From contig JACQXL010000068.1 of NCBI GenBank assembly GCA_016208805.1, positions 1 to 18,422 on the forward strand: 18,422 nt of DNA, in the 5' to 3' direction. The notes beneath the pieces were generated by a model. It saw only the letters and a program-made list of their open reading frames with translations, had not been told where the DNA came from and did no database searches. A program made the translations under genes and the position numbers. This DNA comes from Planctomycetota bacterium. GTDB taxonomy: Bacteria; Planctomycetota; MHYJ01; JACQXL01. Shown in pieces: positions 4,501-9,979 of this stretch. Within the stretch, counting starts at the first letter, position 1; each line of letters starts with the position of its first letter.

Positions 4501-7253
4501 CATATTATATCAAGGGCGATATTCGGGATAAATTTAAGATAACATCCTCTTTTGACACACTCCGCAATCCGTCCCGCCAAGGCGGGACAATCCGCAATCA
4601 AGCGATGCGCTATATTGACCCGGATAAATATTATCTGACCTACGGCGATGAATCTACCGTCTCGTTTGATGCAACCAATACCCAGGGACCGTTCTATCTG
4701 TTTATGGAATCGTTGCCGGCGGCAAAGATGGGACAATCCAACCTGCTCATCGGTAACTATGCCACGGCAATTACCGGCACGGAACTGGCGGTTTATAACC
4801 GCTCATTGTATGGGGGCAAGTTAGAAGTAAAGACTAATAAGTTAGAAGTAAAGGCCTTTGGCGCGGCCGCACATCATCTGCCGGCCCATAATGAACTGCG
4901 CGCCACGGGCGGCTCGTTCTATTACCTCAAACATAAGGACATCATTGACGGCTCGGAGCAGGTCAGGGTGGAGACCAGAGATAAGATTACCCATCTGACG
5001 CGGTCAAGCAGCTCCGCAACCCGCGGCGCCGACTACGAGATAGATTATTCCAACGGGCGGATAGTATTCAAGGAGCCAATCGGCTCGGTCGTTAGTTCGG
5101 ACAGCATTATCTCCGGTAATATCCTCAACGGCGACCCGGTCTATATCCTGGTGGATTACGAATATCAGCCGGATACATTGGATTTCAAGGACGGCAGTGC
5201 GGGCGGGCGGGTGACCGCAACGCCAGACAAGCAAATCACTATCGGCACGACATATATCCACGAAGTCCAGCCGGCCCACGATTACGAACTCAATGGCTGG
5301 GATGTTACATTGAGACCGGTTTGGAGAATGGTTACCTCGGTAGCCGGTGCTAAACCCGAACCGCCGCCGCTGGAGCCGCAGCGACATCCCGCCTTATGCG
5401 GGGTGGAGATAAAGACCGAATATGCCCGCAGCACCTCCCGCGGCATACCCGGTTATGTATCTACGGACGGTGGGCTGGATTTCAGCACAATTCCCAATAC
5501 ACCGGCTGACGCAGGAACAGCATTTTCTGTCAGAGCCATCTACTCGGATATTTGTGAACCGATAGGATTGCAGACATATTATCAGAAATTCCTGCCGGGT
5601 TTTACCTCTGATAGCGCTTATTTCCAGCAGGGCACGCAAAAATACGGGATGGAGACGCTGGTAAAATTATCCGGTACGACCAAACTGAATCTCCGCTACG
5701 ATGCGCAGGAGGTCTTGAGCGATAACCTGAATATCGTTTCCACATCGGTAATCGGCGCCAAGAAGACGGAAACAACTTCCCTGCAGGGCGTTTACCAGAA
5801 AGATAAATGGACCATCACGCCGGAAGTCCGCTACCAGAAAATATCGGTGGAGACCCCAGCGGGGACTGACAGCCCTGATGATTCTTCGCTTCTGGCGCTC
5901 CGGGCGGATTATCGGGTAACAGATAAACTCAAGGTATTCGCAGGCCAGCAGGCCTCGTTCTCAGGCCAGGTGAATAACCAGACCACGGCCGGCGCATCCG
6001 CTGTGCTCACCGATAAAACCGCCGGCCACCTGCAGGTTACGGCCGGCAATAAAGGCAGTTCTATGCTCCTGGGATTATCATCGGCCCTCTCATCCAGAAC
6101 AACTGCTTACACCAACTACAGCATCGGCAAAACCGCAGTCAGTCCCGCACTTATACGGAGTCAGGATAATAACCAGCGGGCCGCCTCAACCGCGGTCGGC
6201 ACCACGACCCAGGTGACCGATGCCACAACCGTTTCAACCCAGCAGGAATACAAAACAACCGATGATTCAATTGTGCTTTTATCGCGACTGAGCCAGGATA
6301 CGCAGATTAACTCAAATCCCGATGCCGGCAAGTGGATGCTGGGCAGCAGTTTTGAGCGCGGCATTATCAATAATTTTTCCGGTGGAGCCGCAGCGACATC
6401 ACGCCTTATGCGGGGCGGAGAGGCAGACCGCCAGGCCTGCTCGGTCAATCTACGTTATGCCGGGCGGGCTGACCAGCCGACAGGACTTGGTGAATTGCGC
6501 AGCAAAATAGAAGCGCGCTTTGATGATGGCATAGTTGACAATCACCAGTATCTTACGGCTAATTATGTCAAGTATCAACTGACCGAGGACCTTGGTGTAT
6601 CCGGCCGGCTCAACTGGTCAACCACCGTCAACGATACGACCGATACCCGCGAGGCGCGGTTCCAGGAATACGGACTGGGCGCGGCCCTGCGGCCGGTCAA
6701 ATGGGACCGCTGGCACCTGATTGCCAAATATTCCTATCTGGAAGATGTCCGGCCGATTAGTCAGTCTGATTATGCAGACGTGGCTATCAGGAAAGCGAGT
6801 ATCTATGCACTGGAGACCGCTTATGATATTTCCGAATATCTGCAGATGGTGGAAAAATACGCCCGGCGGGTGATGGACGAAACCGTTTCCGTCCAAACGC
6901 ATTCTGCCACCTCGCTCTGGCTCAACCGGCTCAATTACCGCTTTGGAGCGCTTTCCAAGAACGCTTTCCTGAAACAGTGCTCGGCCGGATTGGAATACCG
7001 GGAACGAATGGTCAGGGGCAAAGTGCAGGGTGAAAGTGATGCGGGGGACGACAAAACGGGTTTGCTTATAGAATTAAATTACGACACACCGTCTAACGGC
7101 AAGACCGCAGTCAGTCCCGCACTTATGCGGGGCAATACCGGCGTGCGATTCGGGCTGGGCTATAACTTTACCTCATTCTCTGATGAATTGTCACTCAACG
7201 ATTATTCAACAGGCGGGTTCTTTATCCGGGTGACCACTACGCTGGCGTATTAA
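1572..7253 (+). CDS. Giant multidomain surface protein: PKD, PQQ propeller, DUF11-like, beta-barrel
   Basis: The gene encodes 1893 residues. A hydrophobic export signal lies at about 47-64, late because repeat-derived codons precede it. A PKD-like domain (about 255-347) has FDATASADPD and WDWDNDG. Eight PQQ-type propeller repeats (about 360-698) each carry an SSPAI...VYIGS.DGKLYA-like core; repeat five starts GAPSA and repeat six is shortened. A DUF11-like domain (about 700-830, ending SNTVKAKVLV) and a carboxypeptidase-regulatory/SdrB-like domain (about 837-907, GKVFYDVNNDG...EGRFHIPGIYPGRH) follow. From about 933 to the end are alternating beta-strands ending FFIRVTTTLAY, which fits an outer-membrane beta-barrel anchor. 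Inferred role: the barrel sits in the outer membrane and displays or secretes the propeller and Ig-like domains for binding or adhesion. Ligand unknown. The start overlaps the previous stop (ATGA). At least eight small palindromic elements are inserted in frame (separate entries). It is convergent with the gene ending at 7262, eight bases away. Confidence 0.85.
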   Translation: MKPEPQMTQISRISYFGSWRNNLLPSIVGSNFTPCRYDVALRSNCLLQIIIFLCVGVYPAVGGTVNICAEEQTDPASAKATADEEAKLLLASTVEVVYRWEEPQTSVDEIVYKRLVKLRSSKEATYYYTMYARCKDDILVSRNASPDTSRQKWIPERLLLGGNIITYATYQKIVETMPKGTYRILYYQQTPNGILQLGEERIGTGEYIPVGEFVLTIASEVGQESPPTLWYVGGAIAGGVSVLDYFNEKKEEKNHPPTASLIVIPQTGTISNTFYFDATASADPDESTANLLVRWDWDNDGNWDTPFSFTKTESRTFTLGPHTIAMQLRDSWGLDALTSKSISVIVSGSPPAGTAHPMFRYDKQHTAASPYAGPIINTVKWTCGTGAPVESSPSIAANNNVYVGSYDGNLYCISYTSGSVLWTRSLGAAVYSSPAIATDGTIYVGAGNYLYALNPDSTVKWTYDTGAFIRSSPVIDTDGTVYIGSTNNKLFAINHDSSFKWSFTTGGLIDSSPAIGADGTVYIGSGDGKLYAVNPATASAKWTYGPTGGLAGAPSADGAGTVYAGSIDGILYALNSNGTLKWTFPTGGPVYSSPAIGGAVYIGSDDGKLYSVNAATGAKNWEYTTGNKIRSSPAIDSAGNIYFGSDDGKIYCLNSGGGLVWSRDTTQPVRSSPAIAQTPAQVIYIGSNDMNLYSICVTPSDPANVVISNRANKKYVTVGEVITYSITVGNFTSTTDTSNNNIIIDRIPGGFRYLAGSTRLDGAAQPNPAITGTLLTFVDIGPIAPGASETLSYQLLVGSDVRKGAHTNTAYCQFFDAAWKVSNTVKAKVLVIDDPLFDLGTIIGKVFYDVNNDGEPQMIEPGVSGAQVIMEDGTIVTTDKEGRFHIPGIYPGRHLLKLQRYNSRPQLVNITEGLLVKANFAVNSLEPINIRPVSEPEPFTIVGLADGEIGQSRIRRDVAAAPRADRDNDTYAEGRIAYYIKGDIRDKFKITSSFDTLRNPSRQGGTIRNQAMRYIDPDKYYLTYGDESTVSFDATNTQGPFYLFMESLPAAKMGQSNLLIGNYATAITGTELAVYNRSLYGGKLEVKTNKLEVKAFGAAAHHLPAHNELRATGGSFYYLKHKDIIDGSEQVRVETRDKITHLTRSSSSATRGADYEIDYSNGRIVFKEPIGSVVSSDSIISGNILNGDPVYILVDYEYQPDTLDFKDGSAGGRVTATPDKQITIGTTYIHEVQPAHDYELNGWDVTLRPVWRMVTSVAGAKPEPPPLEPQRHPALCGVEIKTEYARSTSRGIPGYVSTDGGLDFSTIPNTPADAGTAFSVRAIYSDICEPIGLQTYYQKFLPGFTSDSAYFQQGTQKYGMETLVKLSGTTKLNLRYDAQEVLSDNLNIVSTSVIGAKKTETTSLQGVYQKDKWTITPEVRYQKISVETPAGTDSPDDSSLLALRADYRVTDKLKVFAGQQASFSGQVNNQTTAGASAVLTDKTAGHLQVTAGNKGSSMLLGLSSALSSRTTAYTNYSIGKTAVSPALIRSQDNNQRAASTAVGTTTQVTDATTVSTQQEYKTTDDSIVLLSRLSQDTQINSNPDAGKWMLGSSFERGIINNFSGGAAATSRLMRGGEADRQACSVNLRYAGRADQPTGLGELRSKIEARFDDGIVDNHQYLTANYVKYQLTEDLGVSGRLNWSTTVNDTTDTREARFQEYGLGAALRPVKWDRWHLIAKYSYLEDVRPISQSDYADVAIRKASIYALETAYDISEYLQMVEKYARRVMDETVSVQTHSATSLWLNRLNYRFGALSKNAFLKQCSAGLEYRERMVRGKVQGESDAGDDKTGLLIELNYDTPSNGKTAVSPALMRGNTGVRFGLGYNFTSFSDELSLNDYSTGGFFIRVTTTLAY
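1583..1712 (+). repeat. Repeat-derived N-terminal coding segment
   Basis: At 1583-1607 the ACACAGAT-type repeat (ACCACAGATGACACAGATTT) encodes PQMTQIS near the start of the giant protein. Next, 1621-1712 contains several copies of the words GGCAGT and ACTGCC in both orientations, for example ACTGCC (1640-1645) against GGCAGT (1656-1661). Together these encode about 45 residues before the hydrophobic export signal, and none looks like part of a conserved domain. No in-frame ATG lies between this stretch and the signal. Confidence 0.55.
1745..1761. repeat. Palindromic element in giant gene (copy a)
   Basis: TCCCGCC, GTC, then GGCGGGA: a 7-bp inverted repeat with a minimal loop, inside the export-signal region and encoding PAVGG. 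It shares its TCCCGC/GCGGGA ends with the other palindromes of the window. Confidence 0.55.
1795..1818. repeat. Palindromic element in giant gene (copy b, SAKATA type)
   Basis: CCGCC (1795-1799) pairs with GGCGG (1814-1818), with an inner GCT/AGC pair. It is read in frame as PASAKATAD. I recall nearly the same translated peptide from dispersed repeats in candidate-phylum genomes, so I read this as an inserted repeat just after the signal peptide, where extra residues are likely to be tolerated. Confidence 0.6.
4425..4456 (-). repeat. 32-bp palindromic element, copy 1 (reverse orientation)
   Basis: A TCCCGC, ATAAG, GCGGGA hairpin (4425-4441) is followed by a GTCGCTGCGGCTCC tail. Its reverse complement matches the element at 5372-5403 at 31 of 32 positions. 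Here it is translated as SRIRRDVAAAP, between the carboxypeptidase-regulatory-like domain and the barrel region of the giant protein. Confidence 0.85.
4561..4599. repeat. Palindrome flanked by a 9-bp direct repeat
   Basis: A perfect palindrome, GTCCCGCC AA GGCGGGAC (4571-4588), is flanked by identical 9-base direct repeats TCCGCAATC at 4561-4569 and 4591-4599. The repeat unit is offset by 30 bases, so removing one direct repeat plus the palindrome takes out exactly ten codons and keeps the frame. The protein shows it as RNPSRQGGTIRN, with RN on both sides. This looks like an insertion with target duplication. Confidence 0.75.
5372..5403 (+). repeat. 32-bp palindromic element, copy 2
   Basis: A GGAGCCGCAGCGACAT head is followed by a CCCGC, CTTAT, GCGGG hairpin (5388-5402). 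It matches the reverse complement of 4425-4456 at 31 of 32 bases and the copy at 6384-6415 at 31 of 32 bases. Here it is read as EPQRHPALCG, a different frame from the other copies. Confidence 0.85.
6132..6158 (+). repeat. 27-bp palindromic element, copy A (TAVSPALIR)
   Basis: ACCGCAGTCAGT (6132-6143) is followed by a degenerate hairpin CCCGC, ACTTAT, ACGG. It differs from the copy at 7104-7130 at one position in 27 and is read in the same frame (TAVSPALIR against TAVSPALMR). Its CCCGC...CTTAT core is shared with the 32-bp elements. Confidence 0.8.
6384..6415 (+). repeat. 32-bp palindromic element, copy 3
   Basis: Same head and hairpin as 5372-5403 with a single C-to-A change in the stem (ACGCC...). 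It is in the same orientation but another reading frame, giving GAAATSRLMRG instead of EPQRHPALCG. Confidence 0.85.
7104..7130 (+). repeat. 27-bp palindromic element, copy B (TAVSPALMR)
   Basis: Nearly identical to 6132-6158, here with an intact CCCGC, ACTTAT, GCGGG hairpin. It is flanked by an imperfect direct repeat, GGCAAGACCG at 7098-7107 and GGCAATACCG at 7131-7140 (9 of 10), offset by 33 bases or eleven codons. It lies in the barrel part of the giant protein, about 40 residues from its end. Confidence 0.8.
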
Positions 7254-7261
7254 TAACGCGT

Positions 7262-8152
7262 TTATCCCTGCAATCGCTTGATGAGTTCAGGAATGGTCTT
7301 ATCCGCTTTTTCTACCGGAATCTGGCAAGTGCCGGCGCCGGCGTGGCCGCCCCCGCCGTATTCGGCCAGAAGTTTGCCCAGATTGACCTTGCAGGTTCGG
7401 TTGAAGATGCTGTGCCCGCAGGCGATGATAACCACCTGCTTGCCCTTGCCCCAGAATATCCGCGCCTCAACATTCGCCTGCGGGAACAGAGTATAAACGA
7501 GAAACCGGTTGCCGGTCGGCACCTGTGTCAACGCCCGCAGGTCGGTGATGACCACATTACCATCCAGCCGACAGTGTTGCTGGAGTAACTTCTTGAATTC
7601 ATCCTGTTCGGACTTGACCTTGTCTATGCGCTTCTTGACCTCGCGGTGTTCCAAGACCTTGTCCAGCGGGATTTCCTTGACATACTCCACCAGCCAGCGG
7701 AAATATTTCTGGAACTCCGGCCCCAGGCCGGTGCGCGGGTCAATGGTGTAAGCCAGCAATATCCAGTCCTGCGGGTTGGTAACATCCTCCATCGTCAGAT
7801 TGCCGCTGTCAAAGCGGTCAATGGCGTCCATCATCTTTTTGTATGGTTCAAAGAGCGGGCTCTGGTAGTAATCGTGGATGACGCGTGCGGCGCTGGGCGC
7901 GACCTTATATGCGCCTTTGAAGCCCTTGACTTTTTCGGCCTTTTCGTCTTCGGAGATATGATGGTCAAACCACATCCCGCAACCTTGGACATAAGGCAGG
8001 TTGACCAGGATATCGTCTGGCGTGGCGCTGATACGTCCGTCCTGGGCGTCCTTGGGATGGACAAAGGCGATTTCGCCGACCTTCTCAACCGTGGTCAGAA
8101 GCACGGAACTGGCCAAGCCGTCCATATCGCCACGGGTAATAATGCGCATCAT
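7262..8152 (-). CDS. DHH-family phosphoesterase (exopolyphosphatase-like)
   Basis: The gene encodes 296 residues with the DHH/DHHA1 layout. The N-terminal motif TRGDMDG holds the metal-binding Asp9 and Asp11. The signature FDHH (Asp63, His64, His65) follows, then a third acidic site in AIDRFDSGN, and near the C-terminus the substrate-binding GGGGHAGAG of the DHHA1 part. Such metal-dependent enzymes cleave phosphodiester or phosphoanhydride bonds. Relatives of this size are often annotated exopolyphosphatase, but the substrate cannot be read from sequence; nanoRNA or cyclic dinucleotides are alternatives. It is cytoplasmic (no signal peptide). Two adjacent ATGs (8152, 8149) can start it, and no strong ribosome binding site is visible. 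It lies 70 bases downstream of the outer-membrane protein gene on the same strand, with an inverted repeat in the gap, so co-transcription is possible but not certain. It converges with the giant gene ending at 7253. Confidence 0.88.
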   Translation of the reverse strand: MMRIITRGDMDGLASSVLLTTVEKVGEIAFVHPKDAQDGRISATPDDILVNLPYVQGCGMWFDHHISEDEKAEKVKGFKGAYKVAPSAARVIHDYYQSPLFEPYKKMMDAIDRFDSGNLTMEDVTNPQDWILLAYTIDPRTGLGPEFQKYFRWLVEYVKEIPLDKVLEHREVKKRIDKVKSEQDEFKKLLQQHCRLDGNVVITDLRALTQVPTGNRFLVYTLFPQANVEARIFWGKGKQVVIIACGHSIFNRTCKVNLGKLLAEYGGGGHAGAGTCQIPVEKADKTIPELIKRLQG

Positions 8153-8162
8153 AATATTTTAC

Positions 8163-8221
8163 AACTGGATTTAACTGATTAAACTGATTGTAAAATCCGT
8201 GTAATCCCGTTTAATCCTGTT
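8163..8221. repeat. Inverted arms of ACTGATT/ACGGATT short-period repeats
   Basis: The left arm (8163-8189: AACTGGATT, TAACTGATT, AAACTGATT) faces the right arm (8194-8221), whose reverse complement reads AACAGGATT, AAACGGGATT, ACACGGATT. The arms pair imperfectly around a 4-base spacer, and each arm is itself a tandem of about 9-10 bases. It fills almost the whole gap between the two minus-strand genes. No T-run follows, so a terminator role is not supported. Confidence 0.65.
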
Positions 8222-8222
8222 G

Positions 8223-9731
8223 TTAAAACCTGGCGGTCAGCGAGAAATTAACTGAGAACCTTTCGGGTATCTGTTGGTCATCCGGCGGCACGCCAATCTT
8301 GGCTTTCTTGGTGGCCATTGCCCCGGCCAAATCCAACTGCACCCCGAGTAGGCCTAGTCCCAGCCCGCCGGTCAACACCGGCGCCTTGGAAACATCGGAT
8401 GCCAGGTTCTGATACATCCCGGTCCGTATCTGCAACGCAATGATGCTTAGCTCAACGCCCATCGCGAAGATTTGGGACTCGTACCCGTTGAGGGTATTGG
8501 TCTTGTTCTTGGTAACATCGTAGTCTGCGGCCACGGTCATCTTCCCGAGCACCGGCACTTCCAGATATGCCGCGCCGCCGAGTCTGACCTGCGGGTCAAG
8601 TTTGAAATCGCCCGGCCCGGCAAAGGCAAACTTCGGAGCGTTGGCGTTTTTGATGACCAGCCCGCCCTGAATCGGCAGGGCCGGCGCTTTGACCATTGCG
8701 CCCAGGTCTATTCCGAAAGTCGTGCTGCTTTTCAGGTTATCCTTGCTGATGATATTATCCGCCGTGTTGCTTCCGCTTTGCATATCCTCATACTTGACGA
8801 AATTATAATAGGTCTGCCCTTCCATCAGTTTGAGATTGGCGCCGACGGTTACCATTTCGCCCACCATCGGCCGGGCATAGGTTACGCCGAATTCCTTGAG
8901 CATTATGCCGCTGAAGGTCAGGCCGGACTGGTTCCCGCTGGCCGTGGTGGAAGTGGTTGAACCGCCGGTTGCCTGCGCGATACTGGTGATGGTCTGCTGG
9001 ATTAACGGGTCTGATGTATCTACGCCACCCTGTTCGGCCTGGTAAATCAGTTCTTCGGCCTGGTTCTGGGTGAACCCCAGCCCCATCCCGACAATTGCAT
9101 CAGCCAGCGATTGGCTGCCCGGATTGGTGAATGGCTGTGCGCCGCCGGTGTGGTCCGCACCGGCCCCGACCGTATTGCTAATCTGGGTGGTTACATCTAT
9201 GGCGCTGTTAAAGGCCAGTCCGCTGATATCAAATATCGGGTCGGCGCCTGCAAAAGTAAAGAAGTTTCCGAAGATAGCGATATCGCCGACCGTAACCGTG
9301 GCGCCGCCGTTAAGGTTGAACAATAACCCCTGCCCTTTCGCATTCAATCCGGTCATATCACGGACAAATAGGCCCATCAACGAGGAGACATCCGAAGGCG
9401 AAAGCGGTTGACCGCTGTCTATCTTGGTAAAGATTGAATCCCAGTCGGTGCCTTCCATTGATTTGGCAATCTGGTCAACGGATTGAATCACGTCGCCCTC
9501 GGCCGAGGCGGTCGTGCCGACGGTAAGATATCCGCCGACTTTCTTATCCTTGGTCATCGCGGCCGGGTTGTAGTAATGAGCCGTGGCGCCGTCGCCCACG
9601 CCCACGCCCGCACCGCCCATTCCCTGGGACCGCGGGCCGAAACTGATAAACTCCTCGGCCGAGATATTACTGCCCAGCAAACAAACAAATGCAACCAGTG
9701 CAATGCCGCCCATAACCGTTGTTTTCTTCAT
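8223..9731 (-). CDS. Outer-membrane beta-barrel protein, FadL/PorV/TraF-like
   Basis: The gene encodes 502 residues. A signal peptide (MKKTTVMGGIALVAFVCLLG, cleavage probably after ISA, residues 23-25) precedes EEFISFGPRSQGMGGAGV, continuing GVGDGATAHYYNPAAM. The GMGGA...NPA block at the mature N-terminus is characteristic of outer-membrane proteins of the FadL (OmpP1), PorV and TraF_2 groups. The chain is rich in Gly, Thr, Ser and Asn, has alternating strands, and ends FSVNFSLTARF with a terminal Phe, the usual signal for outer-membrane insertion. Likely role: transport or passage of a hydrophobic or small substrate across the outer membrane; the substrate is unknown. The low-complexity insert GGSTTSTTASG around residue 260 is probably a surface loop. 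ATG 9731 is supported by GGAG five bases upstream. It is the first gene of the minus-strand pair with the DHH enzyme. Confidence 0.8.
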   Translation of the reverse strand: MKKTTVMGGIALVAFVCLLGSNISAEEFISFGPRSQGMGGAGVGVGDGATAHYYNPAAMTKDKKVGGYLTVGTTASAEGDVIQSVDQIAKSMEGTDWDSIFTKIDSGQPLSPSDVSSLMGLFVRDMTGLNAKGQGLLFNLNGGATVTVGDIAIFGNFFTFAGADPIFDISGLAFNSAIDVTTQISNTVGAGADHTGGAQPFTNPGSQSLADAIVGMGLGFTQNQAEELIYQAEQGGVDTSDPLIQQTITSIAQATGGSTTSTTASGNQSGLTFSGIMLKEFGVTYARPMVGEMVTVGANLKLMEGQTYYNFVKYEDMQSGSNTADNIISKDNLKSSTTFGIDLGAMVKAPALPIQGGLVIKNANAPKFAFAGPGDFKLDPQVRLGGAAYLEVPVLGKMTVAADYDVTKNKTNTLNGYESQIFAMGVELSIIALQIRTGMYQNLASDVSKAPVLTGGLGLGLLGVQLDLAGAMATKKAKIGVPPDDQQIPERFSVNFSLTARF

Positions 9732-9979
9732 AATCTCCGTCCTTTCCTGTTAGTTCAATAATCATATCAATATAGCAAATGATTTCCGAAAGTCAATAAT
9801 AATTTACCTTTTTCTTAACCACAAAGGTACAAAGTTTCCTTAACACGAATCACACGAATGGAACGAACAATACGAATTATTTGTGGAATTAGCCGTATTC
9901 GTGCTATTCGTGTTCCCGTTGCCCCGGTGAAAATATTGCCTTATTTTCTTGATAAATTATTCGAAAGGAGCAAACGTCT
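9732..9979. other. Divergent promoter region between the omp and hut genes, with repeats
   Basis: This 248-base spacer separates the leftward outer-membrane gene from rightward hutH. It carries AACCACAAAG-type sequence (about 9819-9836), then a long inverted repeat, AACACGAATCACACGAAT (9842-9859) against ATTCGTGCTATTCGTGTT (9897-9914), with 16 of 18 positions matching and a 37-base loop that itself contains GAACGAAC and TACGAATT. The ribosome binding site of hutH (AAAGGAG, 9964-9970) lies beyond it. No convincing promoter hexamer pair was found. Confidence 0.65.
9964..9970 (+). promoter_or_regulatory. Ribosome binding site of hutH
   Basis: AAAGGAG lies nine bases upstream of ATG 9980 and fixes the start of the ammonia-lyase at MPVVLDGKHL, which matches the usual family N-terminus. 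Confidence 0.75.
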
